The notes below the pieces were generated by a model. The model did no database searches and was not told where the DNA came from. It saw only the letters and a list, made by a program, of their open reading frames with translations. DNA of 37,747 nucleotides, taken from positions 1-37,747 of the forward strand of contig NZ_JAFBEH010000022.1 of assembly GCF_016908645.1 (NCBI RefSeq), given 5' to 3'. This DNA is from Streptococcus loxodontisalivarius. Lineage in GTDB: Bacteria > Bacillota > Bacilli > Lactobacillales > Streptococcaceae. A program made the translations under genes and the position numbers. Position 1 is the stretch's first letter; the number at the start of each line of letters is the position of its first letter. Positions 8,317 through 15,934 of this stretch are shown here, piece by piece.

Positions 8317-9012
8317 ATGAAAAAGAAATTTATCTCAATTTTTTTGGCAAGTTTTTTCCTATTACTTGCTTTTTCAGGGAAAGCTCAGGCTGATTCATCA
8401 ATTTATCGTCTCTATAATCCAACTTTAAAAGAACATCTTTTTACAGCTGATGCAAATGAATATAATGTCTTAGCGTCTCGTGGTTGGAGTCAGGAAGGGA
8501 CAGCTTGGTATGCACCGGATGGTGGTAGTCCTGTAACTCGACTTTATAGTAAAATCACACATAAACATTTGTACACAACAGATAGCAATGAAGTTGCTGT
8601 TTTGACGAGTAGCGGTGCCTGGACACGTGATGCAATGAGTTTTTATTCTGGTGGTTCAGTTCCAGTTTACCGACTCTATCACGCAGGTATCAAGACGCAC
8701 TTATTAACTACTGATGCTAATGAGTATAATACTCTTGCAGGTGCCTGGAATGCTGAAGGTGTAAAACTTTATGCGACAGCAGTTGGTCAACCTAAAGCAG
8801 CATCGTCAAATAGTGGAACATCTAGTCAAACTGGCTCAGGTGATCTACCATTTGATCCTAATCGAACAGTATATATCACAGGTGGTGGGGAATCAGATGT
8901 TTATTGGTATAGCACTGCCAAAATGCCACCAAGAACGAATTTGAACAATCTTCAAGTGACGACTGAAGGAGATGCAGTTTCCAGAGGAAAACGTCATTCA
9001 GAGACTGAATAA
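8317..9012 (+). CDS. Secreted DUF5648-repeat protein
   Basis: A 231-residue exported protein. A signal peptide (KKKFISIFLASFFLLLAFSGKAQA) is followed by three ~40-residue repeats of the DUF5648 type (IYRLYNP..KEHLFTADANEYNVLASRGW..EGTAWYA, then TRLYS..THKHLYT, then VYRLYH..IKTHLLT). A short Ser/Thr-rich linker leads to a C-terminal block (TVYITGGGESDVYWYSTAKMP...SRGKRHSETE) seen after such repeats in other lactobacillales surface proteins. There is no LPXTG or other anchor, so it is probably released. The repeats are often attached to hydrolases in other proteins, but none is present here, and the function is unknown. ATG 8317 was chosen because AGGAGG (8305-8310) precedes it; a longer frame would start inside the promoter. 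Confidence 0.8.
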   Translation: MKKKFISIFLASFFLLLAFSGKAQADSSIYRLYNPTLKEHLFTADANEYNVLASRGWSQEGTAWYAPDGGSPVTRLYSKITHKHLYTTDSNEVAVLTSSGAWTRDAMSFYSGGSVPVYRLYHAGIKTHLLTTDANEYNTLAGAWNAEGVKLYATAVGQPKAASSNSGTSSQTGSGDLPFDPNRTVYITGGGESDVYWYSTAKMPPRTNLNNLQVTTEGDAVSRGKRHSETE

Positions 9013-9024
9013 TTCACATTTTTA

Positions 9025-9058
9025 GAGTTGACTTCATGTCAATTCTTTTTCTTTTTGT
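9025..9058 (+). terminator. Terminator after the DUF5648 gene
   Basis: GAGTTGAC, loop TTCAT, GTCAATTC with one mismatch, then TTTTTCTTTTT. Confidence 0.75.
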
Positions 9059-9070
9059 AAATGTTCGTTC

Positions 9071-9098
9071 TGTTTTCAGAAAATATTTTCAAAAAATG
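9071..9098. promoter_or_regulatory. Two overlapping CodY-like boxes upstream of satR
   Basis: TGTTTTCAGAAAATA (9071-9085) and TATTTTCAAAAAATG (9084-9098) each match 12 of 15 positions of the CodY consensus. The first has a perfect TTTTCAGAAAAT core (9073-9084). The region is AT-rich, so chance matches are possible. Confidence 0.45.
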
Positions 9099-9106
9099 GT
9101 TTCCTT

Positions 9107-9155
9107 GAGAACTTTTTTCTTGACTTTAGTTCTCATAGAAACTATAATGGTTCTC
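9107..9155 (+). promoter_or_regulatory. satR promoter with repeated AGTTCTC operator elements
   Basis: TTGACT (9120-9125), 17 bases, TATAAT (9143-9148). Heptamers of the form AGTTCTC occur three times: inverted at 9107-9113 (GAGAACT), direct at 9128-9134, and as GGTTCTC at 9149-9155. The last two are 21 bases apart (two turns) and flank the -10 element. This fits autorepression by the MarR protein. Confidence 0.75.
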
Positions 9156-9179
9156 GTGATAACAAATTAAGGAGGTCAT

Positions 9180-9629
9180 ATGGAAAATCCAATTGCAGCG
9201 ACGCGCAATCTTATTAATCAAATCGAGCAGATTGCTGATGAAATTGCCAAGGATAGTGGTATTGAGCACTTGTCTGGTCCGCAAGGTCGTACCTTGCTCT
9301 ATCTTATTAAGCATCCTGATCAAGAAATCTATGTAAAAGACATCGAACACTTTTTGAATATTTCTAAATCAGTTACAAGTAATCTGGTTAAGCGGATGGA
9401 GAAAAATGGTTTTATAACTGTTAATCCCTCAACTAAAGATAAGCGTAAGAAGATTATCTCATTGACCCCTAAAGGTTATGATAAGGCTGAGCCTCTTACT
9501 AATTTTCATCGACGACTTCAGGAATCACTTTTTAAGAGTATTTCTCGTGATGATCTTGAAGTTATTAGACGAGTTGGAGCTCAGCTAGCTGAAAATATTG
9601 CTCATTATAAAGGAGAAACTAATGATTAA
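9180..9629 (+). CDS. satR: MarR-family regulator of the ABC exporter operon (SatR/RcrR-like)
   Basis: A 149-residue MarR-type winged-helix repressor. The DNA-binding region is about 45-100, with the recognition helix around SKSVTSNLVKRMEKNGFI and the wing DKRKKIISLTPKG. It is first in an operon with two ABC half-transporters, the order of satR-satA-satB (S. suis fluoroquinolone efflux) and rcrR-rcrP-rcrQ (S. mutans competence and stress tolerance). As in S. mutans, the operon is followed by relPRS. The stop codon overlaps the exporter start by eight bases, so translation is coupled. Autoregulation is likely, given three AGTTCTC-type elements around its promoter. The symbol is given by context; rcrR would be equally fair. 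Confidence 0.85.
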   Translation: MENPIAATRNLINQIEQIADEIAKDSGIEHLSGPQGRTLLYLIKHPDQEIYVKDIEHFLNISKSVTSNLVKRMEKNGFITVNPSTKDKRKKIISLTPKGYDKAEPLTNFHRRLQESLFKSISRDDLEVIRRVGAQLAENIAHYKGETND

Positions 9630-11418
9630 ACTTTTTAAACGCCTTAATGGCTTTGAATGGTTGATGATTCTGATTTCAGTCTGCCTGGTTGCCTTTGGTG
9701 TCTGGTTGGACTTGGAATTGCCAAGCTATATCTCAGATATGGTTACCCTCTTAAGTACTAAAGGGACTACTGTTGCAGACATTATGAAGCCGGGGATGAA
9801 GATGATTTATCTTGCCTTGGCAAGTTTGGCTACGTCAGTTACAGTTGGTTTTATTGCTGCCCGTCTAGCAGCTGGATTCACAACTCGTATTCGTGGTCAA
9901 ATCTTTGATTCTGTTATGGATTACTCACAAACAGAGATTAAGAAATTTTCAATTCCTTCATTGATTACCCGTACGACCAATGACTTGACCCAAATCCAAA
10001 ATATGATTACGATGGGGCTTCAAGTTATTACTAAGGGACCTATCATGGCAGTCTGGGCTTTGACTAAGATTGCTGGTAAATCTGGGGACTGGATGACTGC
10101 GACAGTAGTAGCTGTAGGTGTGGTTGCTGTGCTCTTGACAACTCTTCTAGTTCTTGCCTTTCCAAAACAAACCAAAATTCAACAACTTACCGATAAGTTG
10201 AACGGTTTGACTCGTGAAAACTTGACTGGTCTTCGTGTTGTTCGTGCTTACAATGCTGAAGGTTATGAAGAAGAAAAATTTGAAAAAGCTAATACGGATG
10301 TAACGGGTCTTAACCTCTTTGTTAACCGTATCATGGGTCTTCTCAATCCTGTCATGACCTTGGTATCATCAGGTTTGACGCTTTCAATCTACTGGATTGG
10401 TGCTTACTTGATTGATGCAGTTAAAATTCCAACCAATGTTGCCCAAATCCCATCTGCACTTAGCGATCGTGTCACACTTTACTCAGACATGATTACGTTC
10501 TCATCATACGCTATGCAGGTTGTTTTTGGTTTCATGATGATGACTATCGTCTTTATCGTTATGCCACGTTCAATCGTTTCAGCTCGTCGTATCAATGAAG
10601 TGCTTGACCTTGATTCATCTGTTCTCTTCAAAGAGAAAACAAGCAAATCAACTGATCTTGTTGGTCAAGTTGAATTCCAAGATGTGTCCTTCCGTTACAA
10701 TAAAAATTCAGCAGATGTTATCGAACATGTCAGCTTTACGGCTAAGAAGGGTGATACCGTCGCCTTTATCGGATCAACTGGTTCTGGTAAATCTACTCTG
10801 ATCAGCCTTATCCCTCGTTTCTACGATGCGACGGGTGGTCATGTCCTTGTTGACGGTGTAGATGTCCGTGATTATAGTCGTGATGACCTTAATAATAAGG
10901 TTGGCTATATTCCGCAAAAAGCTGTGCTCTTTAGTGGAGATGTCAAATCAAACCTTGACTTTGGTGTCAGCCCACAAAGTCCGCTTTCAGATGAAGCTAT
11001 GTGGGATGCTCTGCAATTGGCACAATCACGCTCATTCATCGAAATTAAGGATGAAAAATTGGATGCACGTGTTGCTCAAGGTGGTAGCAACTTCTCAGGT
11101 GGTCAAAAACAACGTTTGGCTATCGCGCGTGCTCTTGCTCGTAAACCAGAAATTATCATCTTTGACGATTCATTCTCAGCGCTTGACTATAAGACAGACC
11201 GTAAATTGCGTGCTGACCTAGCTGAGCAAACTAAAGATATGACTAAACTTATCGTTGCTCAACGTATCTCAACCATCATGGATGCTGACCAAATCTTGGT
11301 TCTTGATGAAGGTAAGGTCGTTGGACAAGGTACCCACAAAGAACTTTTGGCAAACAACTCTGTTTACCAAGAAATCGCCTACTCACAACTTTCTAAGGAG
11401 GAACTAGCAAATGGCTAA
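9622..11418 (+). CDS. satA: ABC exporter half-transporter A (degenerate ATP site)
   Basis: A 598-residue half-transporter. A six-helix exporter membrane domain (about 10-320) is followed by an ATPase domain (350-598). Walker A is GSTGSGKST near 383 and the signature is FSGGQ. Walker B ends in FDD, so the catalytic glutamate is Asp, and the switch histidine is Gln (IVAQRIST). It therefore forms the degenerate half of a heterodimer with the next protein. The family exports drugs or peptides; SatAB extrudes fluoroquinolones and RcrPQ is tied to competence signalling. ATG 9622 was chosen because AAGGAG (9610-9615) precedes it, with an eight-base overlap with satR. The substrate here is not known. 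Confidence 0.87.
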   Translation: MIKLFKRLNGFEWLMILISVCLVAFGVWLDLELPSYISDMVTLLSTKGTTVADIMKPGMKMIYLALASLATSVTVGFIAARLAAGFTTRIRGQIFDSVMDYSQTEIKKFSIPSLITRTTNDLTQIQNMITMGLQVITKGPIMAVWALTKIAGKSGDWMTATVVAVGVVAVLLTTLLVLAFPKQTKIQQLTDKLNGLTRENLTGLRVVRAYNAEGYEEEKFEKANTDVTGLNLFVNRIMGLLNPVMTLVSSGLTLSIYWIGAYLIDAVKIPTNVAQIPSALSDRVTLYSDMITFSSYAMQVVFGFMMMTIVFIVMPRSIVSARRINEVLDLDSSVLFKEKTSKSTDLVGQVEFQDVSFRYNKNSADVIEHVSFTAKKGDTVAFIGSTGSGKSTLISLIPRFYDATGGHVLVDGVDVRDYSRDDLNNKVGYIPQKAVLFSGDVKSNLDFGVSPQSPLSDEAMWDALQLAQSRSFIEIKDEKLDARVAQGGSNFSGGQKQRLAIARALARKPEIIIFDDSFSALDYKTDRKLRADLAEQTKDMTKLIVAQRISTIMDADQILVLDEGKVVGQGTHKELLANNSVYQEIAYSQLSKEELANG

Positions 11419-13177
11419 GGTCCAAAAAGAGAAAAAACCATCAGCATTTAAACAAATGCTACCGTATACAAAAGGTTTCCGATTCGCCCTTTTATTTGCC
11501 TTGCTTGCAGCTGTTGTATCAAGTGTTATCACGGTAATCGGTCCTGATAAACTGTCAGAAATCACTGATAAAATTACTGCTGGACTTCAAGGAAATATCG
11601 ATATTGATGGCGTTGTTAGCATCGCATCAACCTTGGCAGTTCTCTACGCTATCGGATCCCTCTTTTCATACAGTCAAACCTTTATCTTTGCGACTTTCAT
11701 TCAACGTTTTTCACAACGTTTGAGATCTGATATCACGCAAAAGATTGCTCGTTTGCCACTTGGCTACTTTGACAGTCACTCACAAGGGGACACACTTTCT
11801 CGTGTGACCAACGACGTCGATACGGCTGGTCAAGCTCTTAACCAAGGTTTGTCAACTATCTTCTCATCAGTTGTTCTTTTGATTGGTTCAATCTTTATGA
11901 TGTTCCGTTCAAATGTCACTCTTGCCTTTGTTGCCTTGGGAACAGTTTTTGGTGGTTTCCTCTTGACCATGATTATCATGGCTTCATCACAACCACTCTT
12001 TAAGAAACAACAAAACAACCTTTCAGCAGTTACTGGTTTTGCTGAAGAGATCTATTCAGGTCACAATGTCGTAACTTCATACAATGACATTGATAAGGCT
12101 AAGGCTGAATTCAAAGTCTTGAATGACAATCTCCACTCAAGCATGTGGAAGTCACAATTCTTCTCAGGTATCATGATGCCAATGATGCAATTCATGGGTA
12201 ACTTTGCCTATGTTATGGTTATCGTTGTCGGTGCTCAGATGGCAGTTGACGGTAAAATCACTATGGGGACAATCGTTGCCTTCATGACTTATGTTCGTAT
12301 CTTCTCACAACCCTTGTCACAATTAGCGCAAGCTATTACCCAAATGCAATCAGCCAATGCGGCTATGGGACGTGTCTTCGAATTCCTTGCTGAAGAAGAG
12401 ATGCTTGATGAGTCTGCTAAGACTAAACAATTGCAAGATCCTAAAGGTCAAGTTGATTTCCAAGATGTCTTCTTTGGTTACAATCCTGATAAGACCATTA
12501 TCCATGACTTTACGGCTCAGGCTAAACCTGGTCAAAAAGTTGCCATCGTTGGACCAACTGGTGCTGGTAAGACAACAATTGTTAACCTCTTGATGAAATT
12601 CTACGAAATCAATAGTGGTAAAATTGCTATCGATGGTGTTGATATCAAAGATATGACTCGTGATGAAGTACACGACCAGTTCTCAATGGTTCTTCAAGAT
12701 ACTTGGCTTTTCGAAGGTACAATCAAGGAAAACTTGATTTACAATCAAGAGCAAATTACGGATGAACAAGTTATTGCGGCTGCCAAGGCTGTTGGTGTTC
12801 ACCACTTTATCACAACGCTTCCAAAAGGATACGATACTTATTTGGATGACTCTGTCACCTTGTCTGTCGGTCAAAAACAACTTTTGACCATCGCTCGTGC
12901 TCTCTTGAAAGAAGCTCCGCTATTGATTTTGGATGAAGCAACCTCATCAGTCGATACACGTACTGAAATCTTGATTCAAGAAGCTATGGACAAATTGATG
13001 GAAGGGCGTACCTCATTCGTTATCGCCCACCGTCTGTCAACTATTAAAAATGCGGACCTCATCCTTGTTATGAAAGATGGTAACATCATCGAGCAGGGTA
13101 ACCATGAGGATCTCATGAGTCAAAATGGTTTCTATGCAGATCTTTACAACAGTCAGTTCACTGAAGAAGTGGCATAG
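11411..13177 (+). CDS. satB: ABC exporter half-transporter B (catalytic ATP site)
   Basis: A 588-residue partner of SatA. The membrane domain is about 20-320 and the ATPase domain 345-588. Walker A is GPTGAGKTT near 381, Walker B ends LDE with the catalytic glutamate, and the switch histidine is present (IAHRLST). Its signature motif is non-canonical, LSVGQ instead of LSGGQ. Together with SatA this gives one competent ATP site (SatB Walker motifs with SatA signature) and one degenerate site, as in other heterodimeric exporters such as PatAB or LmrCD. It overlaps satA by eight bases (ATGGCTAA), so the two are translationally coupled. A terminator follows at 13189. Confidence 0.88.
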   Translation: MAKVQKEKKPSAFKQMLPYTKGFRFALLFALLAAVVSSVITVIGPDKLSEITDKITAGLQGNIDIDGVVSIASTLAVLYAIGSLFSYSQTFIFATFIQRFSQRLRSDITQKIARLPLGYFDSHSQGDTLSRVTNDVDTAGQALNQGLSTIFSSVVLLIGSIFMMFRSNVTLAFVALGTVFGGFLLTMIIMASSQPLFKKQQNNLSAVTGFAEEIYSGHNVVTSYNDIDKAKAEFKVLNDNLHSSMWKSQFFSGIMMPMMQFMGNFAYVMVIVVGAQMAVDGKITMGTIVAFMTYVRIFSQPLSQLAQAITQMQSANAAMGRVFEFLAEEEMLDESAKTKQLQDPKGQVDFQDVFFGYNPDKTIIHDFTAQAKPGQKVAIVGPTGAGKTTIVNLLMKFYEINSGKIAIDGVDIKDMTRDEVHDQFSMVLQDTWLFEGTIKENLIYNQEQITDEQVIAAAKAVGVHHFITTLPKGYDTYLDDSVTLSVGQKQLLTIARALLKEAPLLILDEATSSVDTRTEILIQEAMDKLMEGRTSFVIAHRLSTIKNADLILVMKDGNIIEQGNHEDLMSQNGFYADLYNSQFTEEVA

Positions 13178-13188
13178 GAAATGAATTT

Positions 13189-13213
13189 AGCCTCGAAAGA
13201 GGCTTTTTTCTTT
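13189..13213 (+). terminator. satRAB terminator
   Basis: AGCCTC-GAAA-GAGGCT followed by TTTTTCTTTTT; a GAAA tetraloop hairpin 12 bases after the satB stop. Confidence 0.93.
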
Positions 13214-13254
13214 TTCGAAAAGAGAGACTAGCTACTGAAAAGACTATTTGATTT

Positions 13255-13263
13255 TGGTATAAT
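13255..13263 (+). promoter_or_regulatory. Extended -10 promoter of relPRS
   Basis: TGG-TATAAT, an exact extended -10. The -35 region (CTGAAA at 13235-13240) is poor. Confidence 0.65.
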
Positions 13264-13285
13264 GATAGAGATTATAGAAATGTAT

Positions 13286-13320
13286 GGAAAGGCTGAAAAT
13301 CCCTTTGGTTTTCAGAAAAT
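13286..13320 (+). promoter_or_regulatory. relP leader hairpin overlapping a CodY-like core
   Basis: CTGAAAA-T-CC (13293-13302) pairs with GG-TTTTCAG (13307-13315), leaving a small loop. The 3' arm runs into TTTTCAGAAAAT (13309-13320), a perfect 12-base CodY core. A ribosome-site-like GGAAAGG (13286-13292) abuts the 5' side of the hairpin, while no ribosome site lies within 12 bases of the relP ATG. Confidence 0.5.
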
Positions 13321-13326
13321 ATAACT

Positions 13327-13950
13327 ATGTCAGAGTCAATCTACGGAGACTACGGTCAGTATCTTCCTCTTATTTTGCAGGAAGTGACAGATCATATCAT
13401 CGAGGCAAATAAGCAGGTCAAGGAAGAGACAGGTTTTAAGCTCTACGAACATTTTATTTCACGAGTTAAGGCGGCTGATTCTATGGCTGAGAAGTGCCAG
13501 CGAAAAGATCTTCCAGTGACGGCACACTCTGCCCTCAAATCTATTCGTGATAGTATTGGAATCCGTATTGTCTGCGGTTTTGTGGATGATATTTATAAGA
13601 CTGTGGAGATTATCAGAGGTATTCCTGGCGTCAGCATTTACAATGAAAAAGATTATATTTTCAATGCTAAGCCCAACGGTTATCGCTCTTACCACCTGAT
13701 CTTGGAGATGGAGACGGATTATCCTGATGTTGAGGGAAATGCCAGAGGTAAATACTTTATCGAGGTGCAGCTCCGCACCATTGCTCAGGATTCTTGGGCC
13801 AGTTTGGAGCATCAGATGAAGTATAAGCATGATATTAAAAATCCAGAGATGATTACCAAGGAGCTTAAGCGCTGCGCTGATGAATTAGCGTCCTGTGATT
13901 TGACCATGCAGACCATTCGTAATCTAATCCAAGAATCTAGTGAGGACTAA
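13327..13950 (+). CDS. relP: Small alarmone synthetase RelP
   Basis: A 207-residue single-domain (p)ppGpp synthetase of the RelP (YwaC) type. It has SIRDSIGIRIVC, the substrate loop region KPNGYRSYHLIL, and EVQLRTIAQDSWASLEHQMKYK, with no hydrolase or TGS/ACT domains. It transfers pyrophosphate from ATP to GDP or GTP. RelP rather than RelQ is chosen because the next two genes encode a response regulator and a histidine kinase, the relPRS arrangement of S. mutans, again downstream of a MarR/ABC-exporter operon. The next gene starts three bases after its stop. The start codon has no good ribosome site; a hairpin separates the nearest candidate from the ATG. Confidence 0.9.
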   Translation: MSESIYGDYGQYLPLILQEVTDHIIEANKQVKEETGFKLYEHFISRVKAADSMAEKCQRKDLPVTAHSALKSIRDSIGIRIVCGFVDDIYKTVEIIRGIPGVSIYNEKDYIFNAKPNGYRSYHLILEMETDYPDVEGNARGKYFIEVQLRTIAQDSWASLEHQMKYKHDIKNPEMITKELKRCADELASCDLTMQTIRNLIQESSED

Positions 13951-13953
13951 AGT

Positions 13954-14637
13954 ATGAGAATTTTACTTGCAGAAGATGAGTTGCAGCTGTCTAATGTTTA
14001 TAAGGCAGCCATTAGCCATCAGGGTTATGAAGTTGATACTGCCTACAATGGTCAGGAAGCCGTTGATTTGGCAGCCAAGAATGCTTACGATGTCATGATT
14101 ATGGACATCATGATGCCCATCAAGACTGGTTTAGAAGCCCTTCGTGAGATTCGTGCTACTGGTGACCAGACCCATGTTATCATGTTGACTGCCATGGCTG
14201 AGATTGATGATCGCGTTAATGGTCTTGATGCTGGTGCAGATGATTATTTGACTAAGCCTATTTCTCTTAAGGAATTGCTGGCGCGCCTACGTTCGCTAGA
14301 AAGACGTGTAGAAGTAGCCTTCACACAAAATCTCCTTGAGCACGGCAAGGTCAAATTGAATGTGTCAGAACAAGAATTGTCCGCAAATAATAGCATTCGT
14401 CTGGCTGGTAAGGAAACCAAGTTGATGAGTTTCTTTATGCTTAATAAAGGTAAGCAACTCAGCACCGCTGATATTTACAAACATGTCTGGGCAGGTGATG
14501 AAGACAGTGATGAACGTTTGGTCTATATCTATGTGTCTTATCTGCGTCAGAAATTGCAAGCTATTCAAGCTGATCTGACCATAGAAGGAGAAGAAGATGG
14601 CGATTTTACCTTGGTTCAAATCCAGAAAGAAGATTGA
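13954..14637 (+). CDS. relR: OmpR-family response regulator RelR
   Basis: A 227-residue regulator. The receiver domain (1-118) has phospho-acceptor Asp51 (MIMDIMMP), conserved Thr79 and Lys101. A C-terminal winged-helix DNA-binding domain (about 128-222) includes GKETKLMSFFMLNKGKQLSTADIYKHVW. It lies three bases after relP and overlaps the kinase gene by 41 bases, so alarmone synthesis and this signalling pair are expressed together. In S. mutans RelRS controls relP expression and responds to stress. The C terminus is slightly divergent (QKLQAIQADLTIEGEEDGDFTLVQ). Confidence 0.88.
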   Translation: MRILLAEDELQLSNVYKAAISHQGYEVDTAYNGQEAVDLAAKNAYDVMIMDIMMPIKTGLEALREIRATGDQTHVIMLTAMAEIDDRVNGLDAGADDYLTKPISLKELLARLRSLERRVEVAFTQNLLEHGKVKLNVSEQELSANNSIRLAGKETKLMSFFMLNKGKQLSTADIYKHVWAGDEDSDERLVYIYVSYLRQKLQAIQADLTIEGEEDGDFTLVQIQKED

Positions 14638-15925
14638 TGAAAAAGTTGAAGAGGACATCAAAAAATTAACCAAGTCAACTTCTGAAAACACAAAACTCTT
14701 TCGTAGTCTGAGAATACGGTTTGTCCTGATTGCTGCCCTGTCAGTCTTTGTGGTACTTGGGACAACAGTCGGGGTTATCACCGCTGTTCGCAATATTCAG
14801 GCTCGAAATAATATTGATAGCATTTTGACAGCCCTGGTTGAAAATGGCGGTAATATGCTGACGGTCTCAGAAGCTAGTAAATCTATTAGTACGAGTGTGA
14901 CTGAGGAGACTATTTACACCTACCGTTATTTTTCAGTAACTATGGATAGTGATGGAGACATTACAAGTACAAACAGTCAGAGCTTTGCTAGTCTAACGGA
15001 CGACGAGATTTCTGATTTTGCTAAGCGGATTTATAGTAAGGGGCAGACTTCGGGGACCATTCATGAAGATGATACCTACTATTCTTACCAGGTTAAAAAG
15101 AGCAAGAGTTCAACCTTGATTGTGGTCTTTGATTCGACAACCTACTATTCTGATGCCTTTGAATTGACTTGGGTTGCCATTCAAATTGCTGTGCTCTGCA
15201 TGATTGTTTTTGTCTTGATGATCTCTGCTATGTCTAAGCGCGTTATCGAGCCTTTCATTCGTAACTATCAAAAGCAGCGCCGCTTCATTACCAATGCTGG
15301 TCATGAATTGAAGACACCACTGGCTATTATTTCAGCAAATAATGAGTTGGTGGAGCTGATGAATGGTGAGTCAGAGTGGACTAAGAGTACCGCTGATCAG
15401 GTGACCCGCTTGACTGGACTCATCAATGGTTTGGTTGCCCTGTCTCGATTGGAAGAGCAGCCTGATATTGTCTTGACAGACCTTGATTTTTCTTATATTG
15501 CTGAAGATGCGGCTGAGGACTTTAAGGGTCCAGTTATCCGTGGCGGTAAGACCTTTTCTATGGATATCGATCCAGGTATTCATGTCAAGGCGGAGGAAAA
15601 ATCACTCTTTGAGTTGGTAACGCTTTTGGTTGACAATGCCAATAAATACTGCGATGAGGGTGGACATGTTTCTGTTCGCTTGAAATCTGTTGGGCGAACA
15701 CGTAAGCGTGCACGTTTGACAATTTCAAACACCTATGCAGAAGGAGCTACGGTGGATTACAGTCGTTTCTTTGAGCGTTTCTATCGTGAGGATGAGTCCC
15801 ACAATAGCAAGCGTAAGGGTTATGGCATTGGACTTTCGACTGCTCAGAGTATTGTTCGTATCTTCAAAGGACGTATTTCAGCCTCCTTCAAGGACGATAT
15901 TTTCACCATTACAGTCATTATTTAG
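14597..15925 (+). CDS. relS: Sensor histidine kinase RelS
   Basis: A 442-residue membrane kinase. TM1 is about 38-64, an extracellular sensor segment spans about 65-188, and TM2 is about 189-212. The dimerisation domain carries phospho-acceptor His236 (NAGHELKTPLA), and the ATPase domain has the N box (LVDNANKYCDEGG) and G box (GYGIGLSTAQSIV). It pairs with the overlapping response regulator. The start at 14597 is supported by AAGGAGAA upstream; the cytoplasmic N terminus (about 37 residues, highly charged) is encoded inside the end of relR. The stimulus is unknown; by analogy with S. mutans RelS, oxidative or competence-related stress is possible. Confidence 0.88.
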   Translation: MAILPWFKSRKKIDEKVEEDIKKLTKSTSENTKLFRSLRIRFVLIAALSVFVVLGTTVGVITAVRNIQARNNIDSILTALVENGGNMLTVSEASKSISTSVTEETIYTYRYFSVTMDSDGDITSTNSQSFASLTDDEISDFAKRIYSKGQTSGTIHEDDTYYSYQVKKSKSSTLIVVFDSTTYYSDAFELTWVAIQIAVLCMIVFVLMISAMSKRVIEPFIRNYQKQRRFITNAGHELKTPLAIISANNELVELMNGESEWTKSTADQVTRLTGLINGLVALSRLEEQPDIVLTDLDFSYIAEDAAEDFKGPVIRGGKTFSMDIDPGIHVKAEEKSLFELVTLLVDNANKYCDEGGHVSVRLKSVGRTRKRARLTISNTYAEGATVDYSRFFERFYREDESHNSKRKGYGIGLSTAQSIVRIFKGRISASFKDDIFTITVII

Positions 15926-15934
15926 GAGGTTCTT

